A DNA stretch of 64,000 nt from Sphingobacterium detergens (GCF_003610355.1 NZ_RAPY01000001.1:1426001-1490000), one strand, 5' to 3'; counted from the stretch's first letter, positions 1 to 10,368 are shown. Notes: generated by a model from the letters alone, not told the origin. Made by a program: numbers and translations.

Positions 1-2
1 CG

Positions 3-113
3 TTTCCAAATATCCTACCAAATCGAAAAAATATCGCTTTGGTACTTAAATCAGTAAATGATGAATTTAATAGGTCTTCAGATTTAGATAAGGAAATAGC
101 CATAATTGATTAA
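3..113 (+). CDS. C-terminal end of an unidentified protein (cut by window edge)
   Basis: One frame stays open from the left edge for 36 codons and stops at 111-113, ending in an acidic tail (DLDKEIAIID). The other two forward frames stop early. This is consistent with the tail of a gene that begins outside the window. Nothing in these residues identifies a family, and a chance open stretch of this length is possible. Confidence 0.35.
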   Translation, partial: FPNILPNRKNIALVLKSVNDEFNRSSDLDKEIAIID

Positions 114-153
114 GAATTATAGCTCACTTCTCTTCAGATTGCGATGCTTTACT

Positions 154-1107
154 TTAAATTTCATTCACCGCCATTACGCGCGCTTTATAAAGATCTATTT
201 TCTGATAAATCTTGTTAAAAAACATTTTCTTATCCCGTGTTCCGGCCGTATTTAACAACCTGGAATTTTTAAGTTGATGCTGATAAAAGTTTGACGCATG
301 CTGGCAAGTATCTGTATCGTTTGTAATGAAATACCCAAGCATCGTATGGGGAACAAATAGCGATTTTCTGTCCTTGTTTCCAACCAAAACATTATTGTTT
401 AAGATCAATAGTTCGTGGTAATATAGTTGGTACTGATCGTTATTTGGAATACATTTTTTTTCCAATGAAAACACCAGCTCCTTTATCTGGTCACAGAGAA
501 TCTTCCCATTGTCAGCCGTCAATAGGCCTGCTTGGGAAAAATACATAATCTGCTGTAGCGTACTATTGATTGTCGTATCATTCCAGATCTCTTTTACCCT
601 GATGGACGAATAATAATCATTCAGCTTTTGCCCCCGATTATCCATCGGTGTTTTTGACAAAAACGACTCAAAAGACACCTCCAACTCATCAGGGCTCAAT
701 AAATTGAGCCAGACATACCGCTTAAAACGAGATAATAATCCTGTATTTATCGTATAGAAGATCGGTATATCCTTAGCAGAATAATACAAGGACGTCTCCA
801 GATTGGGCTTAAATTCTGTTAACGACTTAAAGGAATTCTCAAGGTAATTTGACAGGTCATTGAATGACTGGATTTCCGTTGTCCTTTTCACTAAAATATG
901 ATCACTGTTCTGAAATAGCTTATCCAAAGAAAGTGAAAAGTGATTCGCTAGTTGTACTGTTTCCTCGATTGAAAATTTACTCTTCATCGAAATTCGCCGA
1001 TGCGCCGCATCATAGCTAATATCAAGAGCACCTGCTATAGCCTCGATGATGGACTTCGTTGCATCTATTTTTCGTTGTATTTCCTGGATCAGTTTTTCTT
1101 GATACAT
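154..1107 (-). CDS. HTH transcriptional regulator, Bacteroidota BetR-like type
   Basis: This is a probable DNA-binding regulator of about 317 residues. The first ~65 residues contain a lambda-repressor-like helix-turn-helix (IAGALDISYDAAHRRIS), then a helix ending LSLDKLF. The remaining ~250 residues are a mostly helical region without a motif I recognise, probably a ligand or partner domain. The frame can be extended 19 codons upstream to 1164. I prefer the ATG at 1105-1107 because the extension reads through one copy of a 14-bp direct repeat that looks like an operator. It is transcribed divergently from the HMG-CoA reductase cassette with a gap of about 126 bp, so control of that cassette plus autoregulation is the simplest inference. 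The family assignment (BetR-like) is from memory of similar Bacteroidota proteins and is tentative. Confidence 0.75.
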   Translation of the reverse strand: MYQEKLIQEIQRKIDATKSIIEAIAGALDISYDAAHRRISMKSKFSIEETVQLANHFSLSLDKLFQNSDHILVKRTTEIQSFNDLSNYLENSFKSLTEFKPNLETSLYYSAKDIPIFYTINTGLLSRFKRYVWLNLLSPDELEVSFESFLSKTPMDNRGQKLNDYYSSIRVKEIWNDTTINSTLQQIMYFSQAGLLTADNGKILCDQIKELVFSLEKKCIPNNDQYQLYYHELLILNNNVLVGNKDRKSLFVPHTMLGYFITNDTDTCQHASNFYQHQLKNSRLLNTAGTRDKKMFFNKIYQKIDLYKARVMAVNEI

Positions 1108-1121
1108 AGGCCTGTTGGTTT

Positions 1122-1187
1122 TGCGATTATCACAAAAATAAAAATATTTTTTATTGTTTACCACAATTTAGAATGCGATTATCACAA
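1122..1187. promoter_or_regulatory. Pair of 14-bp direct repeats, candidate operator
   Basis: The sequence tgcgattatcacaa occurs perfectly at 1122-1135 and again at 1174-1187. The two copies are 52 bp apart, close to five helical turns, and lie between the divergent regulator and the HMG-CoA reductase gene. The second copy is bracketed by gtttacc (1156-1162) and ggtaaac (1195-1201). Same-face spacing and a divergent location fit a regulator-binding site. Which protein binds is not shown by the sequence. Confidence 0.5.
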
Positions 1188-1233
1188 TAACTTTGGTAAA
1201 CAAAACAAATAGTCATTTTATTAAAAGCTGAAT

Positions 1234-2451
1234 ATGAAAACATTATTGAAAATACCTGCGCGATCATGTGATCAAACTGAAAACTTATGCACTTTACCCC
1301 TTTCGTCGGAAATTAGCACCGAAGGAACGAAAAAACTACAAAGCTACCTAAGCGAAAAGACGAACCAACAATTTCCTACATTGACCGATACCAACATCAA
1401 CCTGTCGCTACTAAATGGAAATATTGAGAACTTCATTGGTATGAGTCAAGTTCCAACAGGGATTATTGGTCCATTAAAAGTCCAGGGAACCGCAGCCAAC
1501 GGTGCATATTATGTTCCATTGGCCACCAGTGAAGGGGCACTGGTCGCATCTTATCATCGTGGAGCTAGAGCATGTTTGTTGGCGGGAGGAATCACATCGA
1601 TCTGCCTAAAAGAAGGTGTCCAACGAAGTCCGGTATTCAAATTCGAAAACTTAAATGATTTAAGCCTTTTCGTGTCGTGGTTCCTTGCTGAGAAAGACAG
1701 TCTTCAGGATATTGTTAAGAAAACAAGTCGCTTTGCAAAATTAACGGACACAAAAATCCAGATCGAAGGCAATCACCTGACCATATCATTTGAATACTTC
1801 ACCGCAGATGCGGCCGGACAAAATATGGTCACCATCTGTACAGATGCCATCTGCCGCTTTATTGTCGAACTCTGTCCGGTCAAACCTACGCACTGGTTTA
1901 TTGAGGGGAACAGTTCCGGTGATAAAAAGGCAACCGCATACTCCTTCAACAACGTTAGAGGTAAGAAAGTAACGGCAGAAATAGAACTATCAGCTAGCAT
2001 TGTATCGGAAGTACTCAAAACATCATCCGAACTGATGGATAGATATTGGCGCAGCTCCACCATGGGGATTATCCAAAGCGCTGCTATAGGTGCGCACGGT
2101 CACTATGCCAATGGGTTGGCCGCCCTATTTTTAGCTACCGGTCAAGATGTTGCCTGTGTAGCTGAAGCTGCGACCGGCATCACAAGAATGGAATTAAATA
2201 AAGATGGTTCGTTTTATGCCAGCGTCACCTTGCCGAACCTGATCATAGGAACTGTCGGTGGAGGTACAAACCTCCCTACTCAAAGGGAATGTTTGGAGAT
2301 TATGGACTGTTACGGAGAAGGAAATTCAATAAAATATGCCGAGATAGCCGCGGCCCTTGTACTTGCCGGAGAACTATCTATTGCTGCGGCCTTATCAGCC
2401 GGCCAGTTTACGAAGGCCCATCAAAAATTCGGCAGAAAAAAAACGATATAA
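1234..2451 (+). CDS. Hydroxymethylglutaryl-CoA reductase
   Basis: This protein of 405 residues should reduce HMG-CoA to mevalonate with NAD(P)H. Visible signatures are ENFIGM...PTG (65-75), the catalytic-Glu motif ATSEGALVAS (E100), DAAGQNM (192-198), the catalytic-Lys segment GDKKATA (D230, K231/K232), TGQD (D305) and GTVGGGTNLPTQ (339-350). H395 near the C-terminus sits where the catalytic His is expected. The motif set resembles class I enzymes. There is no membrane anchor, so it should be soluble. It is the first gene of a tight cassette: the next start codon is 2 nt after its stop. No HMG-CoA synthase, mevalonate kinase or decarboxylase lies in the window. Many relatives of the suspected host use the MEP route for isoprenoids, so the role here is open. 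Confidence 0.92.
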   Translation: MKTLLKIPARSCDQTENLCTLPLSSEISTEGTKKLQSYLSEKTNQQFPTLTDTNINLSLLNGNIENFIGMSQVPTGIIGPLKVQGTAANGAYYVPLATSEGALVASYHRGARACLLAGGITSICLKEGVQRSPVFKFENLNDLSLFVSWFLAEKDSLQDIVKKTSRFAKLTDTKIQIEGNHLTISFEYFTADAAGQNMVTICTDAICRFIVELCPVKPTHWFIEGNSSGDKKATAYSFNNVRGKKVTAEIELSASIVSEVLKTSSELMDRYWRSSTMGIIQSAAIGAHGHYANGLAALFLATGQDVACVAEAATGITRMELNKDGSFYASVTLPNLIIGTVGGGTNLPTQRECLEIMDCYGEGNSIKYAEIAAALVLAGELSIAAALSAGQFTKAHQKFGRKKTI

Positions 2452-2453
2452 AA

Positions 2454-3035
2454 ATGGAAACGAAAAAAGAAAATAGATGGAATGTGCCAAATGCACTTTC
2501 CACCTACCGCATACTGGCATTACCTTTTATTAGCTATGCCATATTAACTGAAAACAGGGAGCTCTTTATAATATTATTATCTATAAACCTTATAACGGAT
2601 ATCCTCGATGGATTAATCGCTAGACTATTTAAACTTCAGACAGAATTTGGCGCTAAACTGGATTCGGTCGCGGACATAGGGACATACCTGATGGCCTTTT
2701 TAGGAATGATAAGACTGGAAAAAGCTTTCGTATCGGCATATAGGGTCGAATTTATCCTCCTTATTGTCTTATGGATTGCTCCCCAAGTATATGCACTTAT
2801 CCGATTTCAACGGTTCCCCAGCTTTCATTTATGGTCTTATAAAATAACTGGCTACCTACAGGGCATATTTATCTTTAGCTACTTCGTCTTCGGATTTCAT
2901 GCAATCTACTTTCACCTGATGTTAATCGTGAGTTGTCTGGCTTATCTGGAGGAATTAATTCTAGTGATTATCCTGCCGAAGCTGCAATCCAATCTGAAGA
3001 GTATATTCCTTATCCAACAGCAAAAAGGAGGTTGA
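2454..3035 (+). CDS. CDP-alcohol phosphatidyltransferase family protein
   Basis: This integral membrane enzyme of 193 residues is expected to transfer a phosphatidyl-type group from a CDP-activated lipid to an alcohol. The complete family signature is present: D49, D52-G53, A56-R57, G66, D70 and D74, in the spacing DxxDGxxARx8GxxxDxxxD. Several hydrophobic segments follow. I chose the ATG at 2454, two bases after the preceding stop, because the signature then starts at the usual distance from the N-terminus. An upstream in-frame start at 2289 would add 55 residues with no family character, overlapping the reductase gene. The acceptor alcohol cannot be read from sequence; glycerol phosphate, serine, inositol phosphate or an isoprenoid-linked alcohol are all possible. 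Confidence 0.88.
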   Translation: METKKENRWNVPNALSTYRILALPFISYAILTENRELFIILLSINLITDILDGLIARLFKLQTEFGAKLDSVADIGTYLMAFLGMIRLEKAFVSAYRVEFILLIVLWIAPQVYALIRFQRFPSFHLWSYKITGYLQGIFIFSYFVFGFHAIYFHLMLIVSCLAYLEELILVIILPKLQSNLKSIFLIQQQKGG

Positions 3036-3037
3036 TC

Positions 3038-3745
3038 ATGTATCTGTTTATTGCGAATATATTGCTATTATTTTTTGGAATAGGTGCTTTAGTGACACTG
3101 TATCTCAACAAGAATAGCCAAGTTGATCGAGCCAAAGAACGTTGGTTGAAACTGGGAGTTTATTTTCTGGTGCTGGCCCTGGTGTTTTCGTCCATTTATT
3201 TTGGACAAATAAAACTGCTGGCTATTTGCATCGGAACAGTCGGCCTTTATGAAATTTTTAAAGCCCAATTATTTTCCAGGCCGCCAGTTCTTTTCTGCTG
3301 TTTTGTGTTGCTCATTTACCTCAGTATCCTATTTGCATTCGTTAAGTTCAGCCATCAGATACCAACAGCGCACATATGTTTTGTCTACTTTACAGTCGTC
3401 ACCTTTGATGGGTTTAGCCAGCTTAGTGGTCAACTGTTTGGAAAACGAAAACTGATCCCCAAGATTAGTCCCAACAAAACTTTTGAAGGTTTGATTGGTG
3501 GTATGATATTGACGATATCGGCCAGTCTTTTCCTTATTCATTATACCCATCTTTCAATGGAACAAACGATCTATACAGCAGTGTTTATCTGTATTTCTGC
3601 GCTCATTGGAGATCTCTTAGCTTCCTGGTACAAGCGCAGATGTCAAATTAAGGACTATAGCCGATTAATTCCGGGACATGGCGGGATATTGGATCGCTTC
3701 GACAGCTTTATATTCTCCGGAGCAATGTATTGGTTAGTTTATTGA
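3038..3745 (+). CDS. Phosphatidate cytidylyltransferase (CdsA-like)
   Basis: This is a polytopic membrane protein of 235 residues expected to make a CDP-activated lipid from CTP and a phosphorylated lipid. The C-terminal CDP-diglyceride synthase signature is intact: S196-W-Y-K199-R, K205-D206, H214-G-G, D219-R-F-D222. A second conserved stretch lies at ~124-155 (DGFSQLSGQLFGKRK, then PNKTFEGLIGG). The start at 3038 follows a strong ribosome-binding site (aaaggagg, 3024-3031), uncommon in this window, and lies 2 nt after the previous stop. An upstream in-frame ATG at 2933 would overlap the preceding gene and lacks family similarity. Housekeeping CdsA is often encoded elsewhere, so this may be a specialised copy that supplies the neighbouring phosphatidyltransferase. 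Confidence 0.88.
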   Translation: MYLFIANILLLFFGIGALVTLYLNKNSQVDRAKERWLKLGVYFLVLALVFSSIYFGQIKLLAICIGTVGLYEIFKAQLFSRPPVLFCCFVLLIYLSILFAFVKFSHQIPTAHICFVYFTVVTFDGFSQLSGQLFGKRKLIPKISPNKTFEGLIGGMILTISASLFLIHYTHLSMEQTIYTAVFICISALIGDLLASWYKRRCQIKDYSRLIPGHGGILDRFDSFIFSGAMYWLVY

Positions 3746-3800
3746 TAGCAACGTAAATACCCCAATCTTAAAATAATTGAGGAACAAATAATTTATACAG

Positions 3801-4472
3801 ATGAAAAACGACTTATCAAATATGCTCCTATTGGCAATGATCTTTTTGCTGCTATTTGCCCTTTCTGAAATAGTATACCATCGCTTTAAGATGAGGGTAG
3901 AATTTACAAGAAAACTCGTGCATATTGGTACGGGCATTATTTCACTGTTATTCCCTATTTTACTTGCAAGCCATTGGTCCGTATTATTGCTTTGTGGATT
4001 ATTTGCCGTGATTTTGGTCTTATCCCTAAAATTTAATTTATTGCGATCTATTCATGCAATTGACCGGAAATCCGCAGGTAGTCTAGCCTATCCCGCCGCA
4101 GTCTATCTTTGTTTTGTCACTCAGGCCTATCTGGATGATCGCTACATTTTCTATTATCTACCTTTGGCTACCTTAGCGATCTGTGATCCTATGGCCGCAT
4201 TATCTGGCAAAAAATGGCCATTGGGGCCTTATATAATCTTAGGCGCAAAAAAAACTGTGTTAGGATCTATTGTTTTCTTTATCAGTGCTATTATTGTCAG
4301 TTTTTTAATCTGGAAATACACGCATGATTCGAGTCTCGGCATTCAGGAACTCACCATAATAACAGCAATTGCGCTGATGGCTACACTCGCTGAAGCACTG
4401 AGCAAAGATGGCTATGATAATTTAACCATTCCCGTAAGTACAATCGTAAGTTTGTATATTCTTCTTCCTTAA
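3801..4472 (+). CDS. Dolichol/phytol kinase-like (SEC59/VTE5) membrane protein
   Basis: This is a polytopic membrane protein of 223 residues. It carries RKLVHIGTG (37-45), typical of the dolichol kinase/phytol kinase/diacylglycerol kinase superfamily, with later motifs CDPMAALSGKK (128-138), GAKKTVLGS (148-156) and EALSKDGYDNLTIP near the C-terminus. Family members phosphorylate long-chain or isoprenoid alcohols, often with CTP. It follows the cytidylyltransferase gene by 55 bp in the same direction. With an HMG-CoA reductase at the head of the operon, an isoprenoid-alcohol substrate is an attractive inference, but diacylglycerol or another lipid alcohol is equally compatible. An 11-bp-periodic inverted repeat element begins right after its stop. 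Confidence 0.75.
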   Translation: MKNDLSNMLLLAMIFLLLFALSEIVYHRFKMRVEFTRKLVHIGTGIISLLFPILLASHWSVLLLCGLFAVILVLSLKFNLLRSIHAIDRKSAGSLAYPAAVYLCFVTQAYLDDRYIFYYLPLATLAICDPMAALSGKKWPLGPYIILGAKKTVLGSIVFFISAIIVSFLIWKYTHDSSLGIQELTIITAIALMATLAEALSKDGYDNLTIPVSTIVSLYILLP

Positions 4473-4476
4473 GTCC

Positions 4477-4617
4477 ACTTTTCTTCATACCAACTTCCAC
4501 CGTTGCAGCAATTCGCTTCGGGTTGTCTTCGGGATTTTATCGGGAAAAATAGCCAGAGAATCCGATGAAATCCCGATGAACTCCCGATGAAATGCAGAAG
4601 TTGGTATGAAGTTGGTC
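4477..4617. repeat. Inverted array of 11-bp units (element 1)
   Basis: This lies between two convergent gene ends. The right arm reads in exact 11-bp steps: cgatgaaatcc (4563-4573), cgatgaactcc (4574-4584), cgatgaaatgc (4585-4595), agaagttggta (4596-4606), tgaagttggtc (4607-4617). The left arm, read as reverse complement in the same step, gives cgataaaatcc (4532-4542), cgaagacaacc (4521-4531), cgaagcgaatt (4510-4520), then a weaker unit, ggaagttggta (4488-4498) and tgaagaaaagt (4477-4487). The outermost arms contain a perfect 15-bp inverted repeat (4483-4497 with 4597-4611). About 20 bp separate the arms. The whole could form an imperfect hairpin. It shares its period and CGANGAA-type core with the element at 57656-57840. 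Confidence 0.8.
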
Positions 4618-4657
4618 AGAAGATTTCAGCTCGTCAAAAGCCGATAACTTAATCATT

Positions 4658-7297
4658 TTATTTCAATTCCAGATCCATTTGATATTTCCCTGCTTCCAAT
4701 TGGACTGCGTTGCTATTGCGGATATTCTCAGGCGGATAAAACGTTGCCGTGGCATTTGCCGGTATCTCCACGGTATATTCAACCTTGTTTCCCTTTACTT
4801 TCCAACTGGACAGGATATTGCCATAGGGAGACTGATAAGAAATCGAAGACTCCTTGAGTTCCTTCGGGAAAATAGGCTTTAACAAGACATGTTTGAAGCC
4901 TGCCCGTGTTGGATCTGGCAAGATACCGCCAATGGATTTAAAAAACCAGCCACCGATCTCACCAAACATCATGTGGTTATCAGAAATATCTCTGGTTGCT
5001 TTCAAATCCCAGTTTTCCAGTAATGTGGTCGCCCCATTGACGATCCACCAGCCCCAGGAGGGATAGGTATCCTGTACCGCAACTTTATAGGCTGTCTCCC
5101 CATAGCCGTTATCTTTGAGCGCATTCAAAAGTGCTTTTGCCCCCAATACGCCAACATCTAAGTGAAAATTGGTCTCTTCTACCCTGCTATTTAAATTGGC
5201 TGCAACTTTGGCTTTCATCGCTTCCGGTACCACGCCCCAATATAAGGGCACACTCAACTCTGTCTGCGTCCCCGTGCTATAGATCCCTTTTGAACGATCC
5301 AAAAACTTCGCATTGATGGCATCTTTGATCTTCTTGCCCAGCATTTCGTATTTCTGCTGATCAGCAGTTTTTCCAAACATTTTTGCGGCGGAGGCCAAAA
5401 TTGTTGCGTCAACATAAAAATAAACAGATGAGGTAAGCTCGAGATTAGATTGCGATTTGACCGGTACCCAATCCCCCCGACCGAAGGTTGTCAAGCCATT
5501 GGGACTGATTCCATCCACGTAATCCACATAACGTTTAATATTGTCATAACACTCAGCTAGCAAGCTGGCATCGCCGTAAAACAAATAAGTTTGCCAAGGA
5601 ATAATGGCAATGGTGCTTGTCCAGTCCAAGCCATTTGCTGTGCCATAGCCCCAACCTCCTGTTGGTATGATATCAGGCAACACACCGGTTTCCTGCTGTT
5701 CGTCCCGATGATCCGCCATCCACTTCTCATAGACAGTGATGCCGTCAAAATTATAATAGGCTGTTTCGATTGCGAGATGACCATCACCAGTCCAGCCATT
5801 TTTCTCCCGTTGCGGACAATCTGTGGGATAGCCCATTAAGTTGGACAGGTAGGCATTATTGGTTGCTTCCCATAAACCGTTTATTAAGGGGGATGAGGTT
5901 TTCAGCTGGCCAATTGGACGTACATCGCTATGCATGAAATAAGCCGTAATAGCCGATTCATCCAATACAATCGGATCACTGCTGCTCACTTCGACATAAC
6001 GAAAGCCTTTATAGCCAAATTTCGCCATAAATTCATCCTCTTTCCTACCACTCAACGTCAAGATGTCGGTTTGAAAGGGTTCCAGTTCTTTATTCCCACG
6101 ATAATATACATCAATATTGGACAGATCCAAGCGTCCATTTGCCTGCAATCGTTCGCCATGCTTGATTTTGATCACCGTCCCTGCCTTACCACCAATCTTT
6201 ATCTTTGTCACACCGGCCATATTCTGTCCCATATCAAAGATGTAGGTTTTCTCATCCATCTTTTTCATTGATTTCGGCGAATACGATCGAACCAGGCGGA
6301 TGGGCACCATCTGTTGGGAAACAATATTAGTAGAGGGTGGGTTCCGATACTGAATGGCATGCCACTGTGAATCATCAAACTTTGGAGTATCCCATCCCGG
6401 CATCTCCAGACGGGCATCATAATGTTCGCCGGTGTAGATATTATTATAACGGATAGGTCCCGCCGCCGTCTTCCATTGTTGGTCTGTAGTTAACGTCTCC
6501 TCGCTGCCATCCTGGTAGACAATGCGCAGGTTCAAGCAAAATGTGGGACGATTACGCCAAGGTGCTTTATCAAAATTCCATACCGCTAATGGTTGATGAT
6601 TATACCAACCATTCCCCAATACGACAGCAACGGCATTGTTTCCCTGCTGGATCTGACGGGTTACGTCCTCCACCACATATAGTGTACGTCTATCAAATCG
6701 GGTATACATTGGATCCAGACGGTGGTCACCTATTTTTTTGCCATTTATTGAAAGTTCGTAAAGTCCCGCCACAGCAATATAGGCACGGGCAGACTTAATC
6801 GGCTTGATCGTTTTAAATACTCTTCTGAAATACGGCGCCGCCTGCTCGTGAATATCCTGATTATCACTGATCCATTTCCCTTTCCAGTTCTCCATCCCCA
6901 TCATACCAGTCTCAAATGAGGCGATGGAAGAGGTGCTTTCACTCGCATTTTTGTCCCAGACAAGCACTTTCCAATAGTACTTTGTCTGCCGTTTCAAGCC
7001 AGTACCGTTATAGTGAATCAACATAGTCGAACTCTGTTGCTTTCCGCTATTCCAGCTATTAGCTTTATTTTTCACCAATGCAAGTGAATCACTGCTTACC
7101 AAGATTTGATAAGCAGATTGCTTCGCTCCCTGTCGCTTATCGGCCAGTCGCCAGCTTAAGCGCGGATTTGATTTATCCACACCCAGCGGATTCACAAGAT
7201 GCTCGCAGTTCAATTCAATTGGCAGACATTCTTTTTGTTTTTGTGCATACAGCATCGAGCTTACACACAGCATCGTCGTCAGTAAAATTTTCCGCAT
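4658..7297 (-). CDS. Alpha-L-rhamnosidase, GH78 family
   Basis: This secreted glycoside hydrolase of 879 residues is predicted to release L-rhamnose from plant or microbial glycans. A signal peptide covers ~1-18 (ending LYAQ). Then come a fibronectin-like N-terminal domain (NPRLSWRL, ~45), the rhamnosidase N-terminal beta domain (~150-320), a concanavalin-like domain (~330-430), the (alpha/alpha)6 catalytic barrel (~440-780) and a C-terminal beta domain. The catalytic-region motif DCPQRE sits at 493-498, followed by GWTGDGH, with GDWVP further on; these are hallmark GH78 residues. It stands alone: no SusCD pair or other glycosidase is adjacent. Its stop is 40 bp from the 11-bp repeat element. 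Confidence 0.93.
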   Translation of the reverse strand: MRKILLTTMLCVSSMLYAQKQKECLPIELNCEHLVNPLGVDKSNPRLSWRLADKRQGAKQSAYQILVSSDSLALVKNKANSWNSGKQQSSTMLIHYNGTGLKRQTKYYWKVLVWDKNASESTSSIASFETGMMGMENWKGKWISDNQDIHEQAAPYFRRVFKTIKPIKSARAYIAVAGLYELSINGKKIGDHRLDPMYTRFDRRTLYVVEDVTRQIQQGNNAVAVVLGNGWYNHQPLAVWNFDKAPWRNRPTFCLNLRIVYQDGSEETLTTDQQWKTAAGPIRYNNIYTGEHYDARLEMPGWDTPKFDDSQWHAIQYRNPPSTNIVSQQMVPIRLVRSYSPKSMKKMDEKTYIFDMGQNMAGVTKIKIGGKAGTVIKIKHGERLQANGRLDLSNIDVYYRGNKELEPFQTDILTLSGRKEDEFMAKFGYKGFRYVEVSSSDPIVLDESAITAYFMHSDVRPIGQLKTSSPLINGLWEATNNAYLSNLMGYPTDCPQREKNGWTGDGHLAIETAYYNFDGITVYEKWMADHRDEQQETGVLPDIIPTGGWGYGTANGLDWTSTIAIIPWQTYLFYGDASLLAECYDNIKRYVDYVDGISPNGLTTFGRGDWVPVKSQSNLELTSSVYFYVDATILASAAKMFGKTADQQKYEMLGKKIKDAINAKFLDRSKGIYSTGTQTELSVPLYWGVVPEAMKAKVAANLNSRVEETNFHLDVGVLGAKALLNALKDNGYGETAYKVAVQDTYPSWGWWIVNGATTLLENWDLKATRDISDNHMMFGEIGGWFFKSIGGILPDPTRAGFKHVLLKPIFPKELKESSISYQSPYGNILSSWKVKGNKVEYTVEIPANATATFYPPENIRNSNAVQLEAGKYQMDLELK

Positions 7298-7498
7298 GTT
7301 TAGTTTATACTTCGTTCAGCTTTTTGCATTTCCTAGCATAGCATTTAGGTTATATCTCGGGTGACAATGCACACATTCAACAGGAATACAAAAAGTGTTA
7401 AATTGTTTTAGTTGATTCAAAAACGAATATATCAATTATTATCAAGATAATTAAACTGTACTGTCCTGTTATCCTGCCGATGAAAATTAATAGCAATG

Positions 7499-7532
7499 TT
7501 TTGGATTATTCATCAAAATAATCCTATATTAG
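7499..7532 (+). promoter_or_regulatory. Candidate Bacteroidota promoter for the thi operon
   Basis: TTTTG at 7499-7503 and TATATTAG at 7525-7532 are separated by 21 bp. They resemble the Bacteroidota -33 (TTTG) and -7 (TAnnTTTG) elements. The -7 match is imperfect (TAG for TTG). Transcription from here would start a few bases before the riboswitch. The region 7298-7498 upstream holds no other feature I can support. Confidence 0.45.
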
Positions 7533-7536
7533 TCTC

Positions 7537-7617
7537 GACTTTAGGGGTGTCTGCATATGCGGGCTGAGATTTTACCCTTATAACCTGATCCAGATCATAC
7601 TGGCGTAGGGAAAAGTA
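7537..7617 (+). promoter_or_regulatory. TPP riboswitch (THI element)
   Basis: The conserved core is present in order: ggggtg (7544-7549), gctgaga (7563-7569), aacctgatc (7582-7590), atactggcgtaggga (7597-7611). The closing stem P1 can form between acttt (7538-7542) and aaagt (7612-7616). This class of RNA binds thiamin pyrophosphate and turns down thiamin biosynthesis genes. It lies about 70 bp upstream of thiS. No T-tract terminator follows it, so control at translation initiation is more likely than transcription termination. Confidence 0.95.
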
Positions 7618-7654
7618 AGCTATCTTCCAGATACATTACTGTATCTTGTTGTGG

Positions 7655-7692
7655 CCATTCCTAAAGTTTTACCAAAAAAATAAAAGGAATGG
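7655..7692 (+). promoter_or_regulatory. Putative thiS start-codon sequestor hairpin
   Basis: ccattcc (7655-7661) is the exact complement of ggaatgg (7686-7692), which contains the thiS ATG (7689-7691). Pairing would hide the start. The overlapping cctaaagt (7660-7667) is the exact complement of actttagg (7538-7545), the 5' strand of riboswitch stem P1. P1 formation and the anti-sequestor pairing would therefore be mutually exclusive. The complementarity is visible; the switching mechanism is inferred. Confidence 0.5.
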
Positions 7693-7895
7693 AACTAACA
7701 ATCAATCATCAAATCCGATTTTTCGACCCCGCGCCGGGCTCTTTAGCCGAACTTTTACAGACGGAATTATCCGGTAAAACCCAAGGTATTGCCGTGGCCC
7801 TCAACAACTGCGTTGTTCCCAAAGACAGCTGGACCACAACAATTTTACAACCCAATGATCATATCCTACTCATAACCGCTACACAAGGCGGATAA
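7689..7895 (+). CDS. thiS: Sulfur carrier protein ThiS
   Basis: This is a ubiquitin-fold protein of 68 residues ending in the essential Gly-Gly (TQGG). The C-terminal glycine is adenylated by ThiF, converted to a thiocarboxylate and donates sulfur to ThiG for the thiazole ring of thiamin. Length and the central segment (VALNNCVVPKDSW) fit the family. It is the first gene behind the TPP riboswitch, and its start codon may be sequestered in an RNA hairpin. ThiC follows after 47 bp. Confidence 0.93.
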   Translation: MELTINHQIRFFDPAPGSLAELLQTELSGKTQGIAVALNNCVVPKDSWTTTILQPNDHILLITATQGG

Positions 7896-7930
7896 TATCG
7901 TATGGAGCAGATTCAATTCAATATACCTAA

Positions 7931-10368
<2,438 letters not shown>

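Noticed and set aside
1108-1164. Upstream 19-codon extension of the HTH regulator
   Set aside because: This part reads through one copy of a 14-bp direct repeat and has no family pattern, so the later ATG at 1107 is preferred.
1156-1201. Inverted gtttacc/ggtaaac pair as a separate operator
   Set aside because: Seven A/T-rich bases with a 32-bp gap are likely by chance; mentioned only within the direct-repeat entry.
2289-2453. Longer start for the CDP-alcohol phosphatidyltransferase
   Set aside because: It lies within the reductase coding region in another frame, gives a Cys/Arg-rich stretch with no similarity to the family, and the ATG at 2454 follows the stop by two bases.
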